The translations under genes and the position numbers were made by a program. A DNA stretch of 64,000 nucleotides from Hevea brasiliensis. Taxonomy: Eukaryota; Streptophyta; Magnoliopsida; Malpighiales; Euphorbiaceae. The number at the start of each line of letters is the position of its first letter. The stretch's first letter is position 1. The stretch lies in NCBI RefSeq assembly GCF_030052815.1, contig NC_079509.1, forward strand, positions 41,658,750 to 41,722,749. Reading direction: 5' to 3'. The notes beneath the pieces were generated by a model that saw only the letters and a list, made by a program, of their open reading frames with translations, had not been told where the DNA came from and made no database searches. Positions 1 through 10,251 of this stretch are shown here, piece by piece.

Positions 1-267
1 TCTAGGTTTGGGGTTCGTAAACGGGTGGGAAAGGTGTTAGGCACCCCACCTCGTTCCTCAATGAGGGTGAGCAGATTTAACTTTAAGCTCTTTATAAATT
101 AAAATCAATAGTTAGGAGGTTCGAACGGAGATGTTAATCCTTTTGGTAAAAGGGAATATTTGATTTTTCACTAATTCGGGTTACCGAGATACATAAATAA
201 ATGAGACGACCCTTAGTGAGCTGCTGTTACGTATTGGTTTTGTTTAAGGGGTTATTTTGCATATTCG

Positions 268-880
268 ATTTGAGAATCGGATAAGAACTCTCCTCCGATC
301 CCTTTTAGATTAAAATTTTGATTGGAGATAGGATAAGAACTCTCCTCCGATCTCTTTTAGATATTTATGAGAATTTTTGATTGAGAATCGGATAAAAACT
401 CTCCTCCGATCTCTTTTAAATATTTATTAGAATTTTTGGATTGAGAATTAGATAAGAACTCTCCTCCGATCTCTTTTAAATATTTATTAAAATTTTGGTT
501 GAGAATCGGATAAGAACTCTCCTCCGATCTCCTTTAGATATTTATTAAAGTTTTTTTTTTTTTTTTGGATTGAGAATCGGATAAGAACTCTCCTCTAATC
601 TCTTTTAGATATTTATTAAAGTTTTTTTGGATTGAGAATCGGATAAGAACTCTCCTCCGATCTCTTTTAGATATTTATTAAAGTTTTTTTGGATTGAGAA
701 TCGGATAAGAACTCTCCTCCGATCTCTTTTAGATATTTATTAAAGTTTTTTTGGATTGAGAATCAGATAAGAACTCTCCTCCAATCTCTTTTAGATATTT
801 ATTAAAGTTTTTTTTTTGATTGAGAATCGGATAAGAACTCTTCTTCGATCTCTTTTACTTGAATGAGAGTTGGATAAGGA
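268..880. repeat. Tandem array of ~60 bp hairpin units in T0 LTR
   Basis: Ten clear copies of the core ATAAGAACTCTCCTC (some with one change) begin at 281, 333, 392, 452, 510, 581, 643, 705, 767 and 831, so the spacing is 52-71 bp and exactly 62 bp in the right-hand copies. A decayed eleventh copy lies near 870. Each core is framed by ATCGGA and TCCGAT, which are reverse complements 12 bases apart, with further pairing through a one-base bulge. A homopolymer T stretch of variable length separates the units. The array lies inside the presumed transcribed part of the LTR. Confidence 0.9.
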
Positions 881-1880
881 CTTTTTCGACCTCTTGAAAT
901 CTGATTACATCTACACATCATAAGAGTCTAAGACTAAGGGTTCCGGCATTCAAAGATACCGGGGACCTGAATAAGACATCTTTTATCTCATTGGTACCTC
1001 GTGACTAGATAGGGGATACCAGACTGAATTTTACCGACCTCCTATGTGATCGCCTTACAAATACCTTTCGGCAGGCAACATTTGCTCTATTTCATTTGCT
1101 ATTCCAAAACTTGATTTTACTTCGACCTCCCCCCACCTTACCCAGTCATATTCTCGAGCTAGTCTAGTAGTTCACCTTCATAACTCTCTGATTTATTATC
1201 CGAATGTTTATTTAAAAAAACTCTTATGTTAAGACACTGTTACCAACGTTTTATCAAACTATCTGTACGTTACTCGTAAACAGAACACCTACATTAGGAG
1301 ATAATAATAAAAATCCAAGAACAAATAAATAACATGAACTGATATCAAAGATAAACTCGAGAATAACCACCCACGTGGGACCTTCTAACATAAAACAAAC
1401 TTTAACGAAAATTACGAGCGTAAAAAGAAAATAAAAGCAAACACTGGATGAGGCAACGGTTCAGACACTCACTTGCAGGAAGTTGAACCTATTGAACTAA
1501 CTATGGAGTCACGAATGTTGCAGAGTTTCGGGCTAATAGTCTGGAGACTAATGCTTGCCTTGAAATGACGAATGCCTAGTTAGCATGTAATCAAACCGGA
1601 ATGATAATGAATGAGATTGAGCTTCAGAAAATAAAAGTGGATATAAAGGTGGTGAAGACAGAATTGAAACTTAAGAAAGGGTGTCGCAGAGCAATGAACA
1701 AACTGAAAATCAATAGTTTCAGTGTCCAATATTTCTTCAAAGAAAATACTTTAGAAAACTGGTTTCTAAAGTCTTTCTAGCTTAAAAATAGCAGAGTAGC
1801 AAGACTGAATCAATTTTCAGAGCCTTTCCACTATAATCACCACCCTTTTTCTTCCTTTTTTTCAACAGTTTTCATGCAGG

Positions 1881-1888
1881 TATTTATA
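1881..1888 (-). promoter_or_regulatory. TATA box of T0 LTR
   Basis: The minus strand reads TATAAATA, followed downstream by a short pyrimidine-poor leader. It is positioned so that transcription would run leftward through the hairpin array to the conserved LTR end block. Assigned by motif and position only. Confidence 0.5.
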
Positions 1889-3068
1889 GGGAACGTGTGC
1901 TCCCAATGAAGGGTCAGGATTCCCTTTGAGGGAATGGAAGGTTTGGATTTTAAAGGACACGATCTGATGGTTGGGAATTAAAGAGAATCAAAACGAACGA
2001 CCGAGATCCTTTTCTGCATATTTGTCTTTTCTCCTTTCTAATATGACGGCTCAGAATTTTCTTGTCAAGGGCGATCCGAAGGCTGAGAATAAAGAGCGCC
2101 GGTCTTGTCGTCTTGTTCTTTGATCCAAGGGCTCTGGACTTGTCTTTACAAGCAAGATCAACGGTGGAGATTGGGATATACAGCACTGTCATGACATACT
2201 ATGGCAACTGTCAGTAATGTGGGTGATTCTGAGGCGTGCAGTGGAGATCTTGTTTGCAATGCTTTAACTACCTCGGCTCTGATTATGACGACAGTTAGCA
2301 GAAGTTGTCTTATTCCCTTTGTTTTCCGACCTCCCCTCCCTTCCGATCTTTTTAACACGATCCTTTTTCGATCTCTCATGCCGGGCTCCCCTCTTCCGAC
2401 CTCTCCTACTCCGGTCTTCTCCTTTATCCGGTCCGATTCAGTCAAAGAATTTATTCCTTCGATTTCCGAGGCATCCTCTTCATTTTCTGCTCGCAATAAA
2501 TGCTCAGACTTTCCCTATATATATGCCTTCAATGGGAAACCCCTCCGTATTTGATTTTCTCCTCTTTCCTTCTCACATCTCCTGTTCTAACCACTCCGAA
2601 AATAATCCCGGCCATGATAGTTGCTTTTGATCTTTTTCCGATTATCCTCTTTATTCCTCGACTGAAAATTTATGATCACAGTGATCAGAGAATTATTATG
2701 GCTACCTCTGATGACAGTGAGAGAACTGGACTAATTTGCCTACCTGGATCGAGGACCTCGATCGTGTCGATCTCGAATAGTTCGATCGATATGATCGACG
2801 AACGGATTTCGGGCGAGAAGAATGCTAATTTCCCTCCTAACATCGGTGACTGCCCCCTGAAGTTCATTTGGCTCCTCACCCCATTGGGCGTCCCGACTAC
2901 AGCTCGGTTCTGGTCGATGACAGCGGAGATGACTCTCCATCCTCATGAGAGTCATAATCACCCCATCTGAGCTGTACGTCTATCAGCTGTCTATGGCCGG
3001 ACAAATCTTTTGATTCAGCCACGAGACTAGGCTTTGACATAGGCCTTTATTAGATAGGATGTTCCACT

Positions 3069-3190
3069 GATCTCTAAAGATCGCCTTGGTGATGTAATCA
3101 GACCTTTAATGTAATCCGATCTCTAGAGATCGCCCAAATGATGTAATCCGACTTTTAATGTAATCCGATCTCTAGAGATCGCCCAAATGA
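3069..3190. repeat. Three ~49 bp repeats with 14 bp palindromes
   Basis: The perfect palindrome GATCTCTAGAGATC occurs at 3118-3131 and 3167-3180, with a one-base variant at 3069-3082. Each is followed by CGCC and a GATGTAATC block. The array lies between the presumed T0 LTR and the promoter of the antisense gene. Its function is unknown. Confidence 0.8.
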
Positions 3191-3483
3191 TGTAATCTGA
3201 ACTTTCGGAAATAAAATTTTATTTTGACAACTATCATTTTTATTATTATTGCATTGATTATTTTCCGATCACTGATGTGTTTATCCGATCCGGTTCCTAA
3301 CTGAACAGCCCTTAACCGATCCGCACTTCCAAACATCCACCTTAATTCACCGATCTCTAACTAGCCGATCTTTCCTTATTACGGAATTTCTGGAATATTC
3401 GTGAGATGTGTCAGAAAAAGCTGGTGAATCCCACTAACTGATGCGCCGCTTGGGACACCATGAGCATTAAATGCTCAAACTAG

Positions 3484-3491
3484 TATAAATA
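3484..3491 (+). promoter_or_regulatory. TATA box of the antisense extra gene
   Basis: TATAAATA, followed by AGGGGATGAGTCC and a pyrimidine-rich leader, lies 156 bp before the ATG at 3647. The spacing to the ATG and the leader composition suit a plant pol II promoter. It lies outside the triplicated unit, so only the first unit has it. Confidence 0.6.
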
Positions 3492-3582
3492 GGGGATGAG
3501 TCCGCTAGTTGTCCCCTTATGTCATTTTCAGCCTTTCGCGAGCGATTCCAAAATCCTCTCATTTTTTCAAGTTCTTCCGACA

Positions 3583-4851
3583 CCGATCACACTCCAGTAA
3601 GGGTTTTGATATTTCTTTTAGTTTAAATTTCCTCTTTTCTTTAAAAATGAGCGGCGTCGAGGGTCAGAGAGCGGCAAGCCCCCCTTCCGTTCAGGTCTCG
3701 TGGTCGTCAGATGAGGTAGAGGTAGTCGGAATAAGCGGGCGATCTGAACCTCCTAGGACCTCTATTCCAGCCTGCAGTCAAGCAGCACCCTCGAGGCAAA
3801 CACATTCTTCAGGGAGAGAAAAGCTCCCCATGGACGAGCTGCCATCAATTCTTCAAGAAACCGACCTGCAGTCGTTCAGCCAAGAGTATAACATTCAGCC
3901 GATTCATACGAACTCATTAAGTGTCACGATGATCTTCAAGCCGATCACTTCTTCGAAGAGAATGATATGATCATGGTATACGAAGAGCAATTAAAAGCCG
4001 GGCTGCGGTTCCCTCTTGACGACTTCTTCAAGGAAGTTCTAAAATTTCACCAAGTGTGCATAGCCCATGTTCACCCGAACTCATGGCGAATCCTAGTGGT
4101 CTTTAGAGGCCTTTGCCGAGCCAAAGGACTCAGTCCTACAGCTAAGGTGTTCGCCGAACTACATAGGCTAACTCATCGAAAGGACGATGAGTATTGGTTC
4201 TTCCAGGCGAAGCCACATTGTGGGCTTTTTACCGATCTGCCCTCCTCCCTGAAGAATTGGAAGAATCGCTTCTTTATTCTGAGGAGCAAAATTCAGAACA
4301 GCTTTGAGGGTTTCCCACGCAGCTGGCTGCATCAAGGCCCGTTAATTTCGAAGCGCATCACCCTGAATAGAGAAGAGGGCCTAATGGTGATGGAACTGAA
4401 AGATCAAGCGGCCAGACAGAAATTCTCTTGTTTAGATGCAGTGACAGCCGAACTACATCATTGGACTATGCAGTTGGTCACCGGCCAAGAATGCGGGCTT
4501 CAGCTCTCTGACCTCGGCTTCGGTACTTTCTATATCTCTGATCTTTGGGCCTTGGTGATCTCACTGACCTTTTATCTGTGCAGGTATGGCAAGCGGTGAG
4601 GCTTCTGGGAGGCGGAGCGGAAGAGAGGTCTCCGAAGGTGGGGAGATGAAGCGTTAAGCGCCCGGACGCCTTGGCATGGTCCCGGGGAGATGCAAGGAGG
4701 CTCGTCTCAACCCTCGGGATAGCCGATCCCCGACATAGAAGTGGTCCGGTCTCCTCCTCGTCAAGAAGAGCCGCCACCACCCCCTCCAGTTGCTTCGAGT
4801 GCGGAAGGGGGTCCTTCCCAACCACCTGTGAGGACCCTTTCCCGCGGCGCC
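3583..4851 (+). repeat. Tandem unit A (1269 bp)
   Basis: First of three direct, head-to-tail copies, beginning at CCGATCACACTCC. It contains the leader end, ATG, first-exon region, intron-like segment and start of the second exon of the antisense gene. It differs from unit C mainly in a patch at about 4605-4675, where bases are missing and changed, while hundreds of bases elsewhere are identical. Confidence 0.95.
3647..4620 (+). pseudogene. Antisense extra gene, copy A: gag-like/Transposase_28-type domain
   Basis: The ATG at 3647 follows the TATA box and leader and opens MSGVEGQRAASPP, then a serine/proline-rich acidic segment. After about 85 codons the frame breaks: the upstream frame ends at 3970 while the downstream domain (YEEQLKAGLRFPL onward) reads in another frame from before 3967. 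That block resembles the plant family called putative gypsy-type transposon (Transposase_28), known from extra ORFs of Tat elements. Bases 4490-4583 look like the end of an intron, with pyrimidine tract and CTGTGCAG just before GTATGGCAAGC. The same frame break is present in copies B and C. The reading is from family resemblance; the biochemical role is unknown. Confidence 0.6.
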
Positions 4852-6125
4852 CCGATCACACTCCAGTAAGGGTTTTGATATTTCTTTTAGTTTAAATTTC
4901 CTCTTTTCTTTGAAAATGAGCGGCGCCGAGGGTCAGAGAGCGGCAAGCCCCCCTTCTGTTTAGGTCTCGTGGTCGTCAGATGAGGTAGAGGTAGTCGGAA
5001 TAAGCGGGCGATCTGAACCTCCTAGGACCTCTATTCCAGCCTGCAGTCAAGCAGCACCCTCGAGGCAAACACATTCTTCAGGGAGAGAAAAGCTCCCCAT
5101 GGACGAGCTGCCATCAATTCTTCAAGAAACCGACCTGCAGTCGTTCAGCCAAGAGTATAACATTCAGCCGATTCATACGAACTCATTAAGTGTCACGATG
5201 ATCTTCAAGCCGATCACTTCTTCGAAGAGAATGATATGATCATGGTATACGAAGAGCAATTAAAAGCCGGGCTGCGGTTCCCTCTTGACGACTTCTTCAA
5301 GGAAGTTCTAAAATTTCACCAAGTGTGCATAGCCCATGTTCACCCGAACTCATGGCGAATCCTAGTGGTCTTTAGAGGCCTTTGCCGAGCCAAAGGACTC
5401 AGTCCTACAGCTAAGGTGTTCGCCGAACTACATAGGCTAACTCATCGAAAGGACGATGAGTATTGGTTCTTCCAGGCGAAGCCACATTGTGGGCTTTTTA
5501 CCGATCTGCCCTCCTCCCTGAAGAATTGGAAGAATCGCTTCTTTATTATGAGGAGCAAAATTCAGAACAGCTTTGAGGGTTTCCCACGGTTGGCGCATCA
5601 AGGCAGTTAATTTGAGCGCATCACCCTGAATAGAGAAGAGGGCCTAATGGTGATGGAACTGAAAGATCAAGCAGCCAGACAGAAATTCTCTTGTTTAGAT
5701 GCAGTGACAGCCGAACTACATCATTGGACTATGCAGTTGGTCACCGGCCAAGAATGCGGGCTTCAGCTCTCTGACCTCGGCTTCGGTACTTTCTATATCT
5801 CTGATCTTTGGGCCTTGGTGATCTCACTGACCTTTTATCTGTGCAGGTATGGCAAGCGGTGAGGCTTCTAAGGAGAGCCGGAAGCGGAAGAGAGAGGTCT
5901 CCCAAAAGGTGGGGGAGATGAAGCGTTCCGAGCTGCTTCGGACGCCCAGGCATGGTCCCGGGGAGATGCAAGGAGGCTCGTCTCAACCCTCGGGATAGCC
6001 GATCCCCGACATAGAAGTGGTCCGGTCTCCTCCTCGTCAAGAAGAGCCGCCACCACCCCCCTCGGTTGCCGAGTGCGGAAGGGGGTCCTTCCCAACCACC
6101 TGTGAGGACCCTTTCCCGCGGCGCC
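4852..6125 (+). repeat. Tandem unit B (1274 bp)
   Basis: Second copy. The junction from unit A is GCGGCGCC followed by CCGATCAC, so only CC is shared at the breakpoint. Specific changes include a TAG at 4961-4963 and a damaged patch at 5585-5620. Most of the rest matches unit A base for base. Confidence 0.95.
4916..5862 (+). pseudogene. Antisense extra gene, copy B, broken
   Basis: Repeats copy A from the ATG at 4916, but a TAG replaces a glutamine codon at 4961-4963, 15 codons in. The Transposase_28-like block is open from 5236 to 5610, then a damaged patch (CACGGTTGGCGC in place of CACGCAGCTGGCTGC) shifts the frame. The MVMELKDQAARQ segment reopens at 5647. It has no promoter of its own, since the TATA box lies outside the repeated unit. 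Not expected to make a protein. Confidence 0.7.
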
Positions 6126-7400
6126 CCGATCACACTCCAGTAAGGGTTTTGATATTTCTTTTAGTTTAAATTTCCTCTTTTCTTTGAAAATGAGCGGCGC
6201 CGAGGGTCAGAGAGCGGCAAGCCCCCCTTCCGTTCAGGTCTCGTGGTCGTCAGATGAGGTAGAGGTAGTCGGAATAAGCGAGCGTCTGAACCTCCTAGGA
6301 CCTCTATTCCACTGCGATCAGCGGCACCCTCGAGGCAAACACATTCTTGGGGAGAAAAAGCTCCCCATGGACGAGCTGCCATCAATTCTTCAAGAAACCG
6401 ACCTGCAGTCGTTCAGCCAAGAGTATAACATTCAGCCGATTCATACGAACTCATTAAGTGTCACGATGATCTTCAAGCCGATCACTTCTTCGAAGAGAAT
6501 GATATGATCATGGTATACGAAGAGCAATTAAAAGCCGGGCTGCGGTTCCCTCTTGACGACTTCTTCAAGGAAGTTCTAAAATTTCACCAAGTGTGCATAG
6601 CCCATGTTCACAAGAACTCATGGCGAATCCTAGTGGTCTTTAGAGGCCTTTGCCGAGCCAAAGGACTCAGTCCTACAGCTAAGGTGTTCGCCGAACTACA
6701 TAGGCTAACTCATCGAAAGGACGATGAGTATTGGTTCTTCCAGGCGAAGCCACATTGTGGGCTTTTTACCGATCCGCCTCCTCCTGAAGAATTGGAAGAA
6801 TCGCTTCTTTATTCTGAGGAGCAAAATTCAGAACAGCTTTGAGGGTTTCCCACGCAGCTGGCTGCATCAAGGCCCGTTAATTTCGAAGCGCATCACCCTA
6901 AATAGAGAAGAGGGCCTAATGGTGATGGAACTGAAAGATCAAGCGGCCAGACAGAAATTCTCTTGTTTAGATGCAGTGACAGCCGAACTACATCATTGGA
7001 CTATGCAGTTGGTCACCGGCCAAGAATGCGGGCTTCAGCTCTCTGACCTCGGCTTCGGTACTTTCTATATCTCTGATCTTTGGGCCTTGGTGATCTCACT
7101 GACCTTTTATCTGTGCAGGTATGGCAAGCGGTGAGGCTTCTAAGGAGAGCCGGAAGCGGAAGAGAGAGGTCTCCCGAAAGGTGGGGGAGATGAAGCGTTC
7201 CGAGCTGCTTCGGACGCCCAGGCATGGTCCCGGGGAGATGCAAGGAGGCTCGTCTCAACCCTCGGGATAGCCGATCCCCGACATAGAAGTGGTCCGGTCT
7301 CCTCCTCGTCAAGAAGAGCCGCCACCACCCCCTCCAGTTGCTTCGAGTGCGGAAGGGGGTCCTTCCCAACCACCTGTGAGGACCCTTTCCCGCGGCGCCC
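6126..7400 (+). repeat. Tandem unit C (1275 bp)
   Basis: Third copy. It alone continues past GCGGCGCCC into the unique last exon (AAATCCTGATCC onward), so it marks the original 3' junction. It has patches of difference at about 6280-6355 and a 2-base loss near 6775-6785. Confidence 0.95.
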
Positions 7401-8020
7401 AAATCCTGATCCACTCGCTAGAGAAGAACCACACGGTTCGAGAGAACCCGGGTTTTGCTAAGGTCTTGGGGTCCTCCATCTGCCTTCGGGAGGACCGAGA
7501 TAGGCTAACCCCGAACAGCCTCGACGATATCCTGACACAAACTATGAGCCTGAGCGTGGAGAGTCTGGTGAACCAACATATTATCCGGGAGAAGGCTCAC
7601 CGCTTGAGGCAGGATGTCGAGAAGGTGGGTCAGGAAGCTGCTTCCCTCCGATCTCAACTTTCGTCCGCCCAAAACTACATATCTGAAATTGAGGGGCGGA
7701 TGAAATTCTACGAGGATAAGCTGGCCGAGCAGGCTCATGTTCTTGAAGAGGTTCAGGTGTTCCGAGCTGCTGAAGTCGCTCGCCTCACTGAGAAGCTTAA
7801 AGCAAAAGAAGAAGAGGCAGTGACAAGGGAGGCCGGTGCTTATGTGAACGCTCATGGTGATCTCTTGGCTGAGCTCAGAAAGCGTTATCCCGAGGAGGAC
7901 TTCTCCTGGATGGTGGACCTGGATCCCCAAGATGAAGAGGATAGCGAGAAGGAGGCTGAAGGTGAGAGAGGAAGCGAACAAAATGTAGAACAGGCTGGGG
8001 GTGATCCTCCAGCCGAATGA
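6190..8020 (+). pseudogene. Antisense extra gene, copy C with the coiled-coil last exon
   Basis: The ATG at 6190 starts copy C. It carries the shared frame break near 6440-6500 and its own 2-base deletion near 6780, which ends the frame at 6842. After the intron-like segment and acceptor-like CTGTGCAG, the exon reads MASGEASKESRKRKREV from 7121, basic and possibly a nuclear signal, and is stopped by TAG at 7268-7270. The same frame is then open to 8020. This last part is proline-rich, then a long heptad-like region (about residues 95-180, rich in L, E, K, A and R), ending YPEEDFSWMVDLDP with an acidic tail. A coiled coil with a YPxEDFxWM-type tail is what I recall for this gene family. The unique exon beyond 7400 is single copy. 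Confidence 0.65.
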
Positions 8021-8589
8021 CTTGTATAAATTTTAATTTGAAATGAAATGAAATTCCTTTTTTGTTCAATGAATGGATGGGATCGGAAAGTATCTGAATT
8101 GAATAAGCACTTGATTGTCTGAACATTTTACAACAACTAAAAGTGATTATTAATCCAAGTGTAAAAGGTCGGAAAACATTGTAAGCATGAGATCAGCTGA
8201 GAACAAATGCTAAACGGGACTTGATTAAAATTGGGAACTTGATTTGAACACTTAAGATCGGAATCATCATTAAACGGATTGAAACCTTAACTTTATCAGA
8301 TGATTATCCCCAAACTTTTAAAAGGGAGATCGGCAATAAGAATGGTGGCATGAAGGCCTGATGTTGGTTTAATTTCGTTTGACAATAGAGATCGGAAATG
8401 TAATTGACTGGTTAGGAGACTTGACAATTGGTTTGAGAGATTGGTGAGGCTTTAAATGATATGGGGACTTAGTATTGATTCGATTCCTTTTGAGGAGAGA
8501 TCAAAAATGTGATTGGCTGGCAAAGGGAGACTCAGTGCAGGGGATCGGTTTCAAAGTTTATTGTTTTCGGGGATCGGCCAAAATATGGT
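8021..8589. other. Non-coding remainder of T0
   Basis: No open frame or known domain. It has GATCGG-type words like the rest of T0, and a near-repeated phrase (GAGATCGGAAATGTAATTGACTGG / GAGATCAAAAATGTGATTGGCTGG variants) near 8388 and 8499. The T0 character stops at about 8589, where sequence colinear with the copia pol at 56712 begins. Confidence 0.6.
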
Positions 8590-10251
8590 GTCGATAATGA
8601 AGATGAACAAGAGTTGTTTACTCATGAAGAAATAGACCATGGAGATGATCCTCTTACCTATGAAGAAGCTATATTAGATATAGACTCTTTAAAATGGATT
8701 GAACCTATGAAATTCGAAATTGATTCCATGTATAAGAACAAAGTTTGGGACCTTATTGACCCACCTGAAGGTACTGTACCTATAGGGAATAAATGCATTT
8801 TCAAGAAGAAAATTGGTTCTGATGGAAAGGTAGAAACCTATAAAGCAAGGCTAGTTGCGAAAGGGTTTTGCTAAAGGTAAGGAATCGACTATAAGGATAC
8901 TTTCTCGCCTATTGCCATGCTTAAATCAATTAGAATTTTATTAGCCATAGCTGCATACTATGATTATGAGATTTAGCAAATAGATGTCAAAACAACTTTT
9001 TTTAATGGAAACATTGATGAAAACATTTTCATAGAACAACCTAGGGGTTTTGAATCCCAAGATGGTTCTAAGGTATGCAAGCTAAAATGATCCATTTATG
9101 GGTTGAAACAAGCTTCGAGGAGTTAGAACATCCATTTTGATGAAGTCATTAAATCATTAGGTTTTATTAAAAATATGGAGGAGCCATGTGTATATAAGAA
9201 GGTTAGTGAGAGTGCATGTGTATATAAGAAGGTTAGTGAGAGTGCTGTCACTTTCCTTGTTTTATATGTAGATGACATTTTATTGATAGGTAATGACATA
9301 GGTATGTTGACAACTATCAAGGTATGGTTGTCAAATACATTCTCTATGAAAGACTTAGGGGAGGCAACCTATATTCTTGGAATTCGCATCTATAGAGATA
9401 AAGCGAAAAGAATAATTAGTTTATCCCAAAGTTTATACTTGAAAAAGGTGTTAAAGAGGTTTAACATGCTTGATTTCAAGAGAGGATTGTTATCAGTAAG
9501 ACATGGTATCCACCTTTCTAAAGAGATGTCTCTAAAGACACCAGAAGAAAGAGATAAAATTGCTAGGATTCCATATGCTTCGGCTATTAGAAGTTTAATG
9601 TATGCAATATTGTGTACTAGGCCGAATATTGCATATGCTATTAGTTTGACTAGCAGGCTTCAATCCAATCTAGGTTTGGAACACTGGATAGCTGTCAAGA
9701 ATATCCTTAAGTACTTGAGAAGAACTAAGGATTTATTCTTGATTTATGGAGGTGGTGACTTGTAATTGGATGGTTATACTGATTCTGATTTTCAATCAGA
9801 TATTGATGATAGAAAGTCTACCTCTAGTTTTGTGTTCATTTGTAATGTAGGTGCAGTCAGTTGAAAAAGTTTCAAACAGAGTACGATTGCTGATTTCACT
9901 ACAGAAGTCGAGTACATTGCTGCATCAGATGTTGTAAAAGAGGCCATTTGGATAAAGAAGTTCGTGATAGAACTTGCAGTAGTTCCTTCTATTGAGTCAG
10001 CAGTTTCTCTCTACTGTGACAACAGTGGACCGGTCATACAGGCTAAGGAACCCTAGTCTCACCAGAAATCCAAACACATAGAAAGGCGCTACCACATTAT
10101 CAAAGAGATAGTTGGGCGAGGTGATATAGCCATACAGAAAATAGCATCAGCCAAAAATCCAGCTGATCCATTCACAAAGCCTATGTCACAAACTCAGTTA
10201 GACTGAAATCTTGAGAAGATGGGTCTAAGATATTGTAATGAATGGCTCTAG
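8590..10251 (+). pseudogene. Copia reverse transcriptase-RNase H, decayed (C1)
   Basis: Frames that align with the C2 pol give DDPLTYEEA, WDLIDPPEG, KARLVAKGF, the RT core LVLYVDDILLIGND with the catalytic YVDD at about 9265, then LGIRIYRD and IPYASAIRSLMYA. RNase H remnants continue from 9765 (LDGYTDSDFQSDIDD, then ADFTTEVEYIAAS, SKHIERRYHII) to NEWL and TAG at 10249-10251. At least eight in-frame stops interrupt it, for example after GFC near 8872, EI*QIDVK near 8975 and a TAA at 9763. A 30 bp tandem duplication sits just before the YVDD region. Not functional. Confidence 0.9.
9185..9244 (+). repeat. 30 bp perfect tandem duplication in C1 RT
   Basis: Two identical 30-base copies (9185-9214, 9215-9244) duplicate CVYKKVSESA in frame. 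C2 has one copy at the equivalent place (about 57294-57323), so this arose in C1. Confidence 0.95.

Larger units (their letters stand above)
1..2960 (-). repeat. T0 3' LTR, partial, runs off the left edge
   Basis: Read on the minus strand, the order is an upstream region, a TATA box (plus 1881-1888), a transcribed region with the hairpin array, and the conserved end block at the window edge. The U3 boundary is not certain. A candidate lies at 2960/2961, where the minus strand reads purine-rich AGATGGGG followed by TGATTATGAC, which fits a polypurine tract followed by an LTR starting with TG. The second LTR is outside the window, so this could not be tested by comparing two LTRs. Short open frames in 1950-2970 have no recognisable domain and I treat them as chance. 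Confidence 0.5.
1..8589 (-). mobile_element. T0: Tat/Ogre-like Ty3/gypsy retrotransposon, truncated
   Basis: I read this block as the 3' end of a minus-strand Tat-lineage element: an LTR at the left edge, then an antisense extra gene on the plus strand, then a short stretch of non-coding interior. The minus strand of bases 1-60 carries a GGGGTGCCTAACACC-type block like the one near the end of the Tat LTRs at 40580-40620 and 48835-48885. The region is full of GATCGG/CCGATC words, unlike its neighbours. Antisense extra ORFs next to the 3' LTR are known for Tat elements. No gag, RT or integrase remains, because the interior ends abruptly where a copia fragment begins at about 8590. The lineage call is inference from LTR motifs and layout. 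Confidence 0.6.

Noticed and set aside
268..880. Regular repeats resembling a CRISPR array
   Set aside because: The whole ~60 bp unit repeats, including the part that would be spacer; the setting is a plant LTR with no cas-like genes.
1950..2970. Several overlapping open frames of 60-156 codons on both strands
   Set aside because: No domain, mutual overlap on both strands, and location in the presumed U3 of an LTR; chance frames in a locally GC-richer stretch.
4478..6133. Minus-strand open frames rich in arginine, opposite the triplicated gene
   Set aside because: They recur with the triplication and mirror the plus-strand codon pattern; no domain recognised.
8509..8604. Start of the C1 RT frame upstream of the copia match
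   Set aside because: The first residues are T0 sequence fused by the junction; not part of the copia protein.
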